From the NCBI GenBank assembly GCA_950295325.1, contig OX485806.1, positions 57,841,169 through 57,905,168 on the forward strand: a stretch of 64,000 bases of DNA. Direction: 5' to 3'. The notes under the pieces are model-generated. The model was not told the DNA's origin and did not search any database. It saw only the letters and a list, made by a program, of their open reading frames with translations. Every line of letters starts with the position of its first letter. The first letter of the stretch is position 1. This document shows, piece by piece, positions 46,209 through 58,722 of this stretch. A program made the position numbers and the translations under genes. The DNA comes from Polytrichum commune (taxonomy: Eukaryota; Streptophyta; Polytrichopsida; Polytrichales; Polytrichaceae).

Positions 46209-49200
46209 ATGGATCTTATTCTATGGGTGGATCCCGCAGGGGATGATCATAATGTTCAATTGGATGTTCCTTTGGTATGATTATAAGGCACTGCATCCCT
46301 CTTTGAGTTTTTCTTCGTATCCCAAACTTGGCCTCGTTTCATTGTATTTTCAATATTTTTCGCATTACCTTATGTCTTTATGGTTGCCCTTGTATAATGA
46401 TGCACCAGTTGCATCCGACTCTTTGCGTCCTCTTGATGAGTCCAACCTAGAGGAAACTGAGATCTTGATTCGGAGATCACAAAAAGAAGACTCTAATGCT
46501 GTCATTCACCAGGTTTGAATGAAACCCTTTCATAAGTCGCGTTTCTCTATCCCTTTGTGCCGTTTGCGATGTCTTCCACTAGTTCGTCCCATCAACGAGG
46601 TTGATGTCGCTCGGTTGGAAATTGAGTTCGTCATGGGTTACCGTGACAGTGACCGAGCCTTGGAAAAATGAAGCTTGAGGATTTCAAGGGCCTCATTTCG
46701 GTTGACGACTACAAGATGTGCGAGGCTAAGATGGAAAAGACTCCTACTTGGTATCCCCTCACATTGGATGTCTTCGTCAAGTTCTTGTACAAGGTAATAT
46801 TTCTCCTTACTCTAGTTTTTCCCTTTCTTATGTTTTGTGCATTAATCCTTACCCACATTTCTGTTTGTTTTAGAGAAAGATCTCGAATTCGGCGGATACT
46901 GCTACACGATTATACCGTGAGTCCACTCCCGAGGCTCTTAGATCTGCTACCGGGATTTGGGATGCTATGACAAAAGCCCAGGATAGATTGATCAAAAGTA
47001 TTCGATCTTGGAGCTTTGAGAAGTTCATCTCAGTCGCCCATAAGGACAACGGCGATGACTTCTTCCAAGAGGTACTCCCTGGACCTCTTCAATTTTTGTT
47101 TCCCTGTACCTTCATGTTTTTGTGCTTTTGCTTTATGTATATTCCCTTACATTGCACTATGCATTTTTTCAGATTGACCGTCATTTCTCCACCTTCGTCG
47201 TCCCAGATATGACTATTGAGAAACTGCAAAAGGTCGCAACTACACATGTAGATGCTTCCTTTAAGGCTAGATGGCTTCGGTGGTGGAATTCCCCCGCTGA
47301 GGTCAAAACCAAAAACAAGTTCCCATCTTCTCTTCCTCTTCGCGAGAAAACCCTCGATGACTGGCATCACAAAGCTTCTTTTTGGGCACAGGTGCTTCCA
47401 TACCTTATACTTTCTGGATTGTGATTTTGGGTTGTGATGTTGAAATATATTGCCTTCTGTGTTGGGTACTTCGTGTTTAGTTAGGCCACATTTCTGACTT
47501 CATGTTTTTCTCATCTTAGTTGGAGAAAGGGGTTGAGGATGAGATCGCCTTATTTGAAAATGAACTCTCCATCGACATTGACTGGGTTTCTACGGAAGAT
47601 CTTTTCCAACCTGCTCATTTTGTCGAGCATTGGAGGCTCATTTTGTGGGACAAGGCTTTTCGAGTGTTTTTTGATGACAAGGGAGACTTGAAATTCACCA
47701 AAGGGCGCGATCTCATGGAGTTCGAGGAAGGTCCCATAGCTATCAAGCGCGTTGCTTACCGGTATTCATTTTTGTTTTTATTATCGCGTTAATATCTTCT
47801 TCTTTTTTCAAATCCTATTCTTTGTTCTCATGTTCTGTAATGTGTAGGTACATTCACCGTGAGCGTGTTGTGAAGAATGCTCTTCCTTCTTTGTCCTTGC
47901 CGACATTCCCTAACGATTGGATCAATGACACCTCAAAGCTTTGTGTGTACACTCCCATGCAACTTGTAAAATTCCCACGCGAACATTTGGTGGCTGGTGG
48001 TTGGTACTTGGATTGCTCTCGTGGATTCGTTCCCGACGTAGAAGAACCCCTCTACAAAAGCCTCGCTTCTTCTGCCCCTGAGGTAATTGAATTGGAGGAA
48101 GAGCCGGAAGAAGATGAGAATCCCCCTCCTCCCACCATTAACAAGGAGGTTGCACCGGTGAAGGCCAAGGCCAAAGGCAAGAAAGTGGCCTCCAGTCAAG
48201 TCTCCATCCGCTCTTACACAAAGGCCTCCGTTCGGGGCACTATAACTCCAGCTACCACGGTTGTGGGAAGTCCAACGACAACTCCTTCTGCCCCTTCTCG
48301 GGACCATGTTTCGTCCCATAGCGTTGTCACCATTCCATCCGTGCCGTGAAAGAGAAAGGTTGTTGCTCCGGATATCTCCGCAATTTCTTCGGAGAAGTCG
48401 TTTTCTCTCTCTTTGATAGAGAATGTCGACATGGGGGACCTCATAGAGGATCTCATGCAGTCTAAAGTTCCCCCTTCCGCTTACCGCCGCATCCAAGAAT
48501 TTCTCACTAAGGTATGTGTAACATTATCCTGTTTACCCATTCTTTCATTATAATTCAACACTTGTTTTCTAATATTTTTCCTTGGATTTTTGCTTTCCAG
48601 GTTGGAGCGGGTCGTACTCGTCCTAATACCAAGCCTAAGGTGCACACATGGCTTGATCTATTTTTTGCAGATGTGTCTGAGAACCTCCGTGTACCGGGCA
48701 TCTCGTCATCATCGTCGGATGTTCCCCAATAGAACAAGCGGTCTTCGACTTAATTTAAGCTTTTATTTGCCTTTGCAAACGCCAACCTCCATGATGACGG
48801 CGTTCTTGTCTTTGCACACGCTGCTGATCCTCACGTGTCTAGATCCATACATGACTGGGCACATATAGAGGACTTCTACGTTGCCGAAGACACGTTCGGC
48901 ATGAATGACTTCGACCTCCAATCGCCTACTAATCCATCGGAGTTGATAATTCCTTGCTTCCCTCATTGTCTTGTATTCTTGTTTTTTTTTTCCTTGCAAT
49001 TTTCTATTCTTAATTCAAAACCTTTTCATGTCTTGCAGACTCGCAAGTTCTTCATCAAGGCTCTCGTGCGTAATGATTCTTTTTTGAATGTCCGAACCTC
49101 GGACTTCGAAGACATTGGTTACAATCTCAAGAGAGATGGTTGGCTCAATAGCTTCGCCGATTCGAAGAACCAGTCGCTAAGGAAGGACGACGTGCCTTGG

Positions 49201-49882
49201 AGAGGTGCTCGTGAAAAACGCCCCGAGTTCTTCTCCATCATTTTCTCCGCCCTCACGGACAAGGACGACATTATCATGGATTGGCAATGTGGCCTTGGTT
49301 GGTTTTTCTTCTCCTTGTTTCTCATGACTTTGTTCTTTATTATTTCTTTTTTCTTTTTTCTTGTTACATTCTCCATTCATTATCTTATGCTCACATTCTT
49401 GGATTTCGTTCTTCTAGGAGGTTCCGTCATTGCATGTCGATCCATTTAACGCCATATTGTGGCGCTTGAGTCGGATATCGATATCTTCAAGTCCATCCTC
49501 CTCCCAATGCGTGAGACTGACCAAGAACACACTTCACAGCGTGCTGCCCCAGAACGAGGATCAATTTTTCCTCCTCCTCCCCGGAAGATGGCGAAGCGCA
49601 ATTTCGATTTGCTGTGTGCGTAAGTTCGTTCTTGGCTTCTAACTTGCTTGGTTGGATTTTTGTCTTCTCCATTCCGAATGTTTGTCATGTGCTAATTTTT
49701 TTGTTGTCTCGTTCTATATTTTCAGAGTCCATATTGACAGACTGATTCTTGTCCTCAATGCGGACATGTTTGTAACCCCTTCGACGACGTTTGAGCTCCC
49801 TTCGTATGTTGCTGAAATTGCCCATATTTTAGCGGAAGCACCTTCCCCACCTCCTAGTTGCACCCGCATTTTAACAAACTAG
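46209..49882 (+). pseudogene. Spliced gene with C-terminal N4/N6 DNA-methyltransferase-like domain, decayed
   Basis: About eleven exons with short GT-AG introns. Well-supported ones are 46874-47071, 47173-47391, 47520-47761, 47848-48511, 48601-about 48943, 49039-49297, 49418-49619 and 49726-49882; the phases agree at every well-supported junction. The start is ATG at 46209 (MDLILWVDPAGDDHNVQLDV). The middle is an unrecognised helical region, a Glu/Pro linker and a Lys-rich stretch. The C-terminal part has LHDDGVLVFAHAADPHVSRS, REKRPEFFSIIFSALTDKDD, IIMDWQCGLGGSVIACRSI and RHIVALESDIDIFK. This order (post-catalytic strand, then SAM motif with G-x-G-G, then R-x-x-x-A-x-E-x-D) fits beta-class amino-methyltransferases. 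The expected [DNS]PP[YFW] motif is not seen; the area near 48730-48760 is frameshifted. Damage: 1-base loss near 46668, TGA at 48347, stop at 48730, TAA at 49447. It is flanked by the palindromic arrays. Confidence 0.6.
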
Positions 49883-50113
49883 TTTTGGATTTCCTACACA
49901 TAGACGCCGACCAGGGCGAAGAAAGTGATAGACATGGTAGTCCAAGTTCTTGACTACGCCTCGTGCGTTTGAAACCTACATCACCTATGTATTCACTATT
50001 TTTAAGTTTTTATAATTTCATTTCCTATATTTCCATGTCCCTTGTTCATACCACATGGTTCGGCCTAACTGTGTATAATGGCCAGATCTTAATTGAAATG
50101 ATTTGAAGCATGT
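49883..50113. other. Remnant of the palindromic array unit before the Ty3 insertion
   Basis: From about 50050 the sequence returns to the array linker (catggttcggcctaactgtg, ggccagatcttaattgaaat, gatttgaagcatgt). It is cut by the LTR at 50114 and resumes at 60293 with catgtatgtttgac. It shows that the complete Ty3 element inserted into an array unit. Confidence 0.75.
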
Positions 50114-51583
50114 TGTGAGCCCAAAATGGTGCCCACATGTGTTCTTAACCCTTTGAAACTATTGGAAGTTATGTTTTGATGTTTTATGATTATTCATAAA
50201 AATATAAAAAAAGTGAGGTTTGAGTGAAGTTATGTTTAGACCTTAGGTTGATTAGAAGTTTAGCGGTGTGAACAAAGTTCCTTAGTTAGGTGAGCATAGT
50301 GTGTAGTGAACCAAAAGTGGCTCCTTGAATTAAATGTTTGAATTAGGATCTATGTTGTTGGTTTAAGAGTTGAAGGCTTAAATGATCGGATGAGAGCCTA
50401 CAAAGTAGGAAAGGATCAAAAGGTTTATCTTGAGCCTTGGGGTGCTCACCTATTCCCTTGAAGGCTTAAAGGATAGGATGAGAGTCTACAAAGTAGGAAA
50501 TGATCAAAAGGTTTATCTTGAGCCTTGGGGGTGCTCACCTACTCCTTTTCACCTCACTATATAATCTTCACTCTCCCCTCTTCTTCTCTTTCTTTCTTTT
50601 GTGCTCCTTGGCACCCAACGTGTTATGAGTATGGGTGTGTGGGAAGCAAGAAAAAAACACGTGTGTGTGCAAGGTCTCAAGGTGAAGAACCAAGACTAAT
50701 TAGCCTTGAAGTTAGTTGATACTTGGTAAGAGTAGTCTTTGGTTTGAGGCATTTAGAGCTTAGCTCGTTGTGTTCAACTTATAGAATTTAGACTTATATC
50801 ATTTAAATTTATAGTGTTTAGAATTATGACATTTAGAATTGTAGCATCTAGATTCATGTTAGATTTAAAGCATTCAACCTTGTAGGCTTTTAGGCGGAGG
50901 CCACTTAGGCTAGCTGTTGGTTTGAAGTTGGAGGCAGTCGGGCTTAGCGGCTGGGTTGAAGAGGGAGGCTAGTTAGGCCTAGCGGCTGGGTTAAGTAGAG
51001 CCAGTTAGATTTAGCGAATGGGTTAAGGAGGAATCTAGTTCCAACTAGTTGTGCACTCCCGAGTCTAAGCTAGATCGACAAGCTAAGTTACTACTAGTTA
51101 GTGAGGATGGTTAATTAGACTAATTAGTTAGGCTAGAGGGTTAGGCTAGTTGGTTTAGTGGTTGCATTATGAGATGAAGTTGGGAAGGATTTGTGAGGGA
51201 CTTGTGGAAGAGGAGGTAATGTTAAGTTATATAAGTGTTTTTCAACACTTGTATTAAAATTTATGTGCGTCATGGAATCAACACATCATAGCCTCAGCGA
51301 GGTGTCATGCACTAGTGAAGAATCGACAACCAGAACCAAAGTTGCAAGGGGGAAATCATTGAAGGCATGCGTGGAAAAGACAGTGGGGTGGACTCTGGAA
51401 AAAGCCAAGGATGTGTCTATGCACGAGGTTCACATTAATAAAATGTCATGATTTGAATTAATTTAGAAACTCATCAAGGTAGAACGTACATCTCATGTTA
51501 CCACAAGTTGTTATGTTACACATGTGATCTCCAAACCTATTACCCGGACTAGGACGCTTAAGGGTGGTAGGTTTGGCCTTACA
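50114..51583 (+). repeat. 5' LTR
   Basis: 1470 bp, beginning TGTGAGCCCAAAATGGTGCC and ending GGTTTGGCCTTACA. It contains an internal duplication of about 88 bp (gaaggcttaaa...gcctacaaagtaggaaa...gtgctcacctactcc; 50368-50548) immediately upstream of the TATA box. A 62-codon ORF (51263-51451) is also open in the 3' LTR at 59972-60160; it probably reflects LTR identity and not coding. Confidence 0.95.
50558..50564 (+). promoter_or_regulatory. LTR TATA box
   Basis: TATATAA in cacctcactatataatcttc, followed by a CT-rich initiator-like region. The same site is at 59168-59174 in the 3' LTR. It lies directly after the 88-bp duplicated upstream block, which may act as a tandem enhancer; that is inference. 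Confidence 0.6.
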
Positions 51584-51587
51584 TAAA

Positions 51588-51605
51588 TGGTGCGTCCGCC
51601 GGGAG
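51588..51605 (+). other. tRNA primer-binding site
   Basis: TGGTGCGTCCGCCGGGAG begins four bases after the 5' LTR. It starts with TGG, the complement of the CCA end of a tRNA, and is GC-rich like an acceptor/T-arm complement. The tRNA was not identified with certainty; an arginine tRNA is possible. Confidence 0.75.
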
Positions 51606-52578
51606 CGAAGCGGAAACTAGAAAGAAGACTTGGAGGCAACTAGAAGACTTGGAAGGCGATTAAGAGGACTTGTAGTTAGACATGAGTATGGAATGAGAGC
51701 TCGAGGGAGGTGAGTATTTCGTGTTTAAATTTTGATTGGGTAGTATAGTTGTTTTTTCATTGGAATGAATTGCATTTGATTTATGCAAATTCATTTATGA
51801 ATGGAGCGTGGCTAATATATATGCTAAATTCTTTTGGGATGGCATAACAAGATCACACTAATAGGATTCGAATTAGTTCACTAAGAATTAGAGAGATAAT
51901 TAAATTTTAGAAAATCCAACTTTGACATTCACCTCGGGGTGAGTCTCTAAGTTCTTAAACTAGGGGTTGTTACTTTTGAATTACGATTGCTAAGCTGGTT
52001 ATTGTATTGTATCAAACACGGTCGAGTGCGAGTGCTAACTTACAGGAGGAAGTGAATTGCTTGAGGTAAGCACATTTTTCAAAGTGAAAAGACTAATTAA
52101 TTAAGGAAGGATTTTCGTACTCGTGTTTGTCGTTATCCGTTGTAGAGGGTAATTTCCGAATCATAGCATCATGTTGAGGACAAGAGGGTGATGCCTCGGT
52201 CCTTAATGTGGTGCATGACAAAGGTCAGCCCCTCACTCTCGGTATCGTGGTTAGTGTCAATTCAAGGAATGACACGGAGGTGATTCTCCGGCTTGACTAA
52301 GAATTGACACGAACATGCATATCCCATGTTTGGGATTTTTTACTTAAGTGGGCTTGCAGGATCTCTTTCTTCACCTCCATAATTTATAAGTCACACCAAG
52401 AAAAATGATAACATTAAAGAGGGAAGTCGGTGAGGAGTGTGTTTGGTCAAGTAAGGGCTGATCGATTCTTTATGGAATGTAAGGTAAAACTCGATGTCAA
52501 AAACCAAATTTGACATTAGGATTAGAAAAACCTAAACGTAAGAAGGCATCATCTAGAATTAGCGAAGGATGAGAAGAA
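51606..52578. other. Untranslated leader of the complete Ty3 element
   Basis: About 970 bp between the primer-binding site and the first gag ORF. No motif-bearing ORF is seen. It presumably includes packaging signals. Confidence 0.5.
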
Positions 52579-54681
52579 GTGGATGTTAGAATAGAAAGTT
52601 GTTTGAACGTTGAGCCTAGATCATTGTTAGATACATTAGAATCGGAGGTTCAACTTGAGGAAGAGGTTATCTCTTCGAAGTTGAGTGGTGAAACTTCATC
52701 AAAAAATAGCGTGCTTGGGGAAGAAGTTCCAATAAACGTTGATAGGGGGTTACAAGGGAGTGCACCGGCCACCATGGATCATGATCGAGGGACGTATCCA
52801 CCACCCATACCTCCTATGCCACCCATTGATCCATTGGTTAGGCCGAGAGGCTTACCAATTGTGGTTCCACAAAACTTACAAGCGGTGGACATACCTTCCC
52901 ACCTCCCTAAGTTTTATGGAGAGTTCTCTAGGCATATGGAGAGGTACATGGAAAGGTTAGCTAACTCACTCATGACTAATCCGGGGTATTGGTTAGTATG
53001 GTTCCCCACCACTTTAGAGGGGGAGGCTTATGAGTGGTATAGGGATCATGCCCAGGGACATTTTAGAGGATGGGACCAATTACAAAGGGAATTTTTGAAT
53101 GAGTTTCGTCCTGAGGTTGGTCAAAACACGGCGTTGAGGGCATTGGCTTCGATCAAGTAAGGTAGGGAAGAGGAAATTTCGGCCTACATTAGGAGGTTTG
53201 ATTTAGTGTGTACACGATTTGTGGGAACCATGCTAAGTGATGACACACTAAGGCAATTCTTTCTTCAAGGATTCTTTAAATCGGGAACAATTAGGGGAGT
53301 TCTTGAGAGAAATCCTCACACATTGGCGGATGCCAAGCGGGCGGATAAAGAGTTTGGATAAAGATCACGAGAGATTGTGGAGAAGGGAAGATGAATTGAT
53401 GCCTCAATTCATTCTCATTCGACCTGGGGTGGTCAGGAGAAAACCGGTCAAGTATGGGAGTCAAGTTCCTTATGCTATGGTCGAAACTGGTCCACGTCCT
53501 TTAGCGGTTAGAGAACCGGCGCCACTTCTAGCATTACCGGCCCCTAGAGCGGATCCTCACCTTGAGGAAGTCAAGAGAAGGTTAGGTGCTAGTCAATTGG
53601 GATTTCAAGAGGCGATGATCAAATAAATGCAAAGCCTCACGGATCAAATGTCTTTGATGATCAAGAGTCAACAACCGCAACCCCCTCCCCCAATTGAGTC
53701 GGGTAGACATTCATCGGGTTTATGGTGCGTGGAATGTGGCCAACCGGGCCACACTCATCAATTTTGTAGAAGTGGACAAAACCGTGATCAACGAAGAAAC
53801 GGTGGTCCACCTCCACAAAATCAACGAGTCCAAGTACAACCTCAATATGGTCAAGGAAATAATAGGGGTCCTCCTCCTAGGGGTCAAGTTGGTCAAAAGA
53901 ATGAGAAGAAGGAATTCCATCCATTTTGTGGAAGGTGGCATGCCCAAGGTCAATATTGGTCCGAAGGGCAAGGTTATGGTTGTAGTAATTAATGTGGAAA
54001 TCATCATTTGGACGAATGTCGTCAACCGGACAAAGTTATTAGTGTGCCTTACCCGGTGGCCAATCCACAACAACAAGCGCGAGACAACATGATGGGAGCT
54101 AGACCACAATGTGGACCACCGAACGATCTTAAGCCACCGAACTTGTACTATGACCATGGTAATGCAAGACAAACGTTCCATCCGCTGGCGGGATTACAAA
54201 CAACAAACGGTTACATTCCAATTCAAGGTAGGCAACGAGGTCTACAAAACGTTGACAATACACGCCAAGTCCCTCCCACGGATCCGGGACCGTCTAATTC
54301 TCAAGACGTTAGATTTATTGATGGTGTGGTGGATGCTCATTATGATGACACGATTCCTCTCCCAATGGGGATTGGAGAGGAGCAAGGTCAATGGCCTCCA
54401 CACACCAATGCCATCACCTATAAATTGAGGAGTCTAGATGATGAAGTCATTCGTGAAGCACCGGCGTTGGCGGTCACAACTAGAGCTATGAGAGAGAAGG
54501 AGTGGAGGATCAAGAGGAGTATTCTTCAGACGAAAACATTGACATGTCCAAATTAGATGAGATGGATAGGGTGGCTAGGAGGGTCACTAAGGAGTTGGAA
54601 AAGGAGAATGTAATTCTCCATGATAGGAAGATGCCTAACGTCGTTTATGATTTAGAAGGCAATGATATGGAAGAATGGTAA
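52579..54681 (+). pseudogene. gag of the complete Ty3 element, decayed
   Basis: The capsid region includes PKFYGEFSRHMERYMERLAN, TTLEGEAYEWYRDHAQGHF and QREFLNEFRPEV, then beyond a TAA at 53158 ISAYIRRFDLVCTRF and LRQFFLQGF. A zinc knuckle, CVECGQPGHTHQFC (CX2CX4HX4C), is at about 53731. A second Cys/His cluster ending CGNHHLDEC (about 53980-54020) is cut by an in-frame TAA at 53990. Other damage includes a frameshift near 53350, TAA at 53624 and a frameshift near 54530. The tail reaches EEW-stop at 54681. The role would be virus-like particle assembly and RNA binding. Confidence 0.85.
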
Positions 54682-57600
54682 GGACCGGACATTCCTTTGG
54701 ATGAGTTTGATGGTGTCGGCAATGCAAAAGTGGAGAAATCAAGTGGTTATGATTTGTGGGCCGACCTTAGTTCGCTCAAGGCGGATATAACCTTTGGACA
54801 ATTATTGGAAATTTCACCCGTCGCACGGAAGACTCTCAAGGATGGCATGCCCGTCAATAGGAGAATTAGAAAAGTGAAGACTAGAGTGGCCGCTAGAATT
54901 CAATCACAAGGAGGTGGAGATGTGAAGGCCATAGAGATAGATATCAACATTGTAGACAAGGTGGTCCCAAATGTGCTAGTGGATGGAGGTAGTACTTTGA
55001 ACATTTTGCCGGAACACACTATGAAGAAATTGGGTCTTGGTCTTACGGGTCCTTCGCCCTTGATTATAAACATGGCAAATCAAAGCTCAACCACACCTTT
55101 GGGAATGATTAAGGATTGTAGGATGACCACCGGGGGAGAGGAGTATTTAGTTACTTTTCATGTGATTAAGATGCATTCCAACAAGGGCTCATTCCCCATC
55201 TTGTTGGGAAGACCTTGGTTGAGAACGGCCGATGCCATAGTAGATTGGAGAGGTGCGAAGCCATCCATTACTTATGGTCTTAAGGATAATCGAGTCAAAG
55301 TGTCAATTGGGTCATTAGAAGGGTAGATGAAGAAGGAATTGTACCTACCATTGAAAGAGGAAGACCTTGACAAAATCAAGGATGAAGGAGGGGAGGCTCT
55401 AGTTGGAGTTGTTCGTCCCGGAAGTCACAACACCATCACGGACTCAGGTTCGGGAAATTTCAATCCTAGGTTCTATAATTATGGAGATAATGGGGAGTAT
55501 GCACAATGGTTAAGGGAATATCCCGAGTCGGAGTTCGATATATTGGTGACATTTCACCATCCACGTTTGAGCGACAAGAGAAGTTTGAGTGGCGGGGATT
55601 GTTCGTTGTTGAAGCCATGTGAGGTGCTCACCGAAGAGGAGTGGATTTTAGGGGGTTTGACGCCTTGGGTAGATGATGTGGATAATGGAGACGTTAATCT
55701 AGTGCACGTGGACGGGACTCAAGACGAGGATGCTATCTTGGAGGCTTCTAAATTAGAGGAACCTTTGCATTTTAGGACTACATCCACGGGGATAGTCGTT
55801 GGTCACGACATCAAGAATTATCCCGATGTGCCGGCGGATTGGTATAGAAACAAGGATGAGCAAACCCATGTGGCGGAGAAAGATTGGCGGTATGTAGATG
55901 TGAAGTTAAAAATGGCAAGGTCCGCCAAATGAAGATGGGGTCGAAATTGGAGGAGAACGAGGTTAGGGAGTATAGCGAGTTGGTAGATGAATTTAGCAAC
56001 ACCTTCGCTTGGTCATACGATGAACTTAAGGGGATTCCTAGAGAGATGGTGGAACATCGTATTCTTTTGATTCCGGGAGCAAAGCCAATTAAACCAAAAG
56101 AAAGAAAGATGAACCCGAAATTACAATTGGTGGTTAAAGCGGAATTGGAGAGATTGTTGAACCCCGGGTTTATTAAGCCGGTGGAGATTACGGATTGGGT
56201 GTCTCCAATGGTGTTGGTGAAGAAGAAGAACGGAAAACTTAGGATGTGTGTCGATTATAGGAAATTGAACGCGTGCACACAGAAAGACCATTTTCCCTTA
56301 CCATTCATCACGTTGCTACTTGAAGAGGTGGGAAGTCACGCAAGATATACTTTCATGGATGGGTATGCGGGCTACAATCAAATTTCGATTGCCCTACAAG
56401 ATATTCATAAAATGGTTTTGACCACACCTTGGGGGATTTTTGTATGGGTCGTAATGCCATTTGGGCTATGTAATGCCCCCGCTACTTTCCAAAGATTGGT
56501 TATGTACATTTTCAATGACTTGTTGTTTAAATTCATGACCGTGTTTGTAGATGATTTTAGCACTCAAAGTAACATGAGTGAGCACTTACATTGCGTTAGG
56601 GAGGCATTAGTGAGGTGTAGAAAAATGAAGCTAGTTTTGAATCCCGATAAGACATTCTTAGGAGTCAATAGGGGAGTCTTGTTGGGCTATGTGGTTAGTG
56701 AAAAAGGAAGGGAACCGGATCCGGAAAAGGTTGTGGCCATAAGCGAGTTGGGGACTCCAACCAATTCCAAAGGGATCTGTAAATTGTTAGGGCACGTGGG
56801 GTGGTACCGGGAACTCATTCCAAATTTCTCAAAGATAGCGGTCCCTATTACACAGTTGCTCAAAAAGGATGTCAAGTTTGAATGGACGAATGCATGCCAA
56901 AGGGCTTTCGAAGAATTGAGGGATAAATTGAGCACTTATCCCATTTTGAGGCCACCCGATTGGAGTAAACCCTTCCATGTTTTTTGCGACGCTAGCAACG
57001 TGGCGGTGGGTAGCGCGCTTTGTCAATCCACGGGAGAGAAAGAAAAGGATCAACCCATTGCTTACGCTAGTAAGCAATTGACACCGGCCGAACGAAATTA
57101 CTCACCACCGAGAAGGAGTGCCTAGCAATGGTATTCTCGGTAAAAAAATTTCGACACTACCTCTTGTGTAACCCGGGGGTCTTCTTTGTGGATCACATGG
57201 CCATTAAATATTTGGTGAACAAGGCGAAGCTAAGTGGTAGATTAGCGAGGTGGGTTTTGCTATTAGAGGAATTCGATTACACGGTGGAGTATAAACCGGG
57301 CCGCATGCACTTGCAAGCCGACCATTTGTCTAGATTGTCGGAAAAGATGGGAGAAAATACGGTGGACGATAGGCTAATGGATGATGATCTCTTTGTGGAC
57401 ACCTCAAGACCGGATTGGTACGCGGGCATCGTGGAATTCTTGACGACCCAAACATTGTCTGAGGAGTGGTCCAAAGAAGAGAGAAGGAAAATGAGGGTTA
57501 ATAGTAGACATTTCATGGTGTTGGGACATAGATTGTTTAGGAGGGGAACCGACGGCCTACTTAGGAGGTGTGTGTCCGCAACGGAGGTGCCCTCCATTTT

Positions 57601-58663
57601 ATTGGCATGCCACGATAGCGCATGCGGCGGGCATTTCTCAGGGCAACTTACCGACCAAAAAATACTTAGAGCCGGATACTTTTGGCCTACGTTGTTTAAA
57701 GACTCACACGATTATGTGAAAAAGTGTGATGCTTGCCAAAGGTACGCCAGAAATGATCTTAGGATGGAAATGCCACTACATGTCTCTTTACCATTAGTTT
57801 CTTTTTTTAAATGGGGAATAGATTATGTGGGACCGGTTCATCCTCATTCCTCAAGGGGGATGATTTACATCGTAGTGGCCACGGAATATTTAATAAAGTG
57901 GGCAGAGGCCAAAGCAGTCAAAACGGATACGGCCGCTCACGCGGCTACTTTCATGTATGAGAACATTATCACTAGGTTTGGATGTCCTAAAATCCTAGTT
58001 AGTGATAGAGGTACACATTTTCTGAATAATCTCATTCGCGAGATGACTAGTAGGTTTCAAATAGATCATAGGAAAACTACACCTTACTATCCGCAGACCA
58101 ATGGTCAAACGGAGCGTGTCAACGGGATTTTGGTGAGCATTCTACGCAAGACAGTTATAGACTTGAAGCGAGATTGGGACGTCAAGTTGACAGCGGTACT
58201 ATGGGCATACCGGACAACCTACAAGGTGACTACCCATGCCACACCTTTTTCATTGGTATATGGTTTGGAAGCCACACTTCCGATCGAATATGAGGTAGAA
58301 TCACTTAGGGTGGCCATAGGTTCGAGACTTACCGACAAACAATCCTTGAAGAGTAGGCTCACCGACTTGGAGGAGCTTGACGAACAAAGACGGACGGCCG
58401 CTCAACAAATCGAGGTGATTCAACGTCGAAGAAAAATCATCTTCGATAAAAGGCATAAGAAAATGGCACTTCAACCGGGAATGATGGTAATGATACAAGA
58501 CGCAAGGAAGCTTGAATTCCCTGCAAAATTTGATGCGGTGTGGTTAGGGCCTTACCTTGTGCAAGCAGTTTTTCCTAACAACTCACTCCACTTGGAGACT
58601 TTGAACGGCGGACTCTTTCCTACCCGCACTTCAGGGAGTAGATGTAAGGAATACAAAGCGTGA
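54682..58663 (+). pseudogene. pol of the complete Ty3 element (protease, RT, RNase H, integrase), decayed
   Basis: Aspartic protease core VPNVLVDGGSTLNILPE (about 54970). RT: RMCVDYRKLNACTQKDHF, TFMDGYAGYNQI, MPFGLCNAPATFQRLV and catalytic VFVDDFSTQS (about 56550). RNase H: FHVFCDASNVAVGSALCQ, YASKQLTPAERNYS, FVDHMAIKYLVN, HLQADHLSR. Integrase: a zinc region with HDSACGGHFSG and CDACQRYA, then the D-D-E core with GIDYVGPVH, LVSDRGTHFLNN and NGQTERVNG. Breaks: TAG at 55324 and frameshifts near 55890 and 57104. Every catalytic residue looked for is present, so damage is confined to a few stops and indels. The last integrase residues lie 59 bp before the 3' LTR. Confidence 0.9.
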
Positions 58664-58722
58664 GTCGGCACTTACCTTCGGAGCAAGAGATTCGGGATCT
58701 ATCCCCCGATGGTCGCCAATAA

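Noticed and set aside
51263-51451. 62-codon ORF present in both LTRs (also 59972-60160)
   Set aside because: Its preservation is explained by LTR identity; no motif, and amino-acid changes occur at the same rate as neighbouring noncoding sites by eye.
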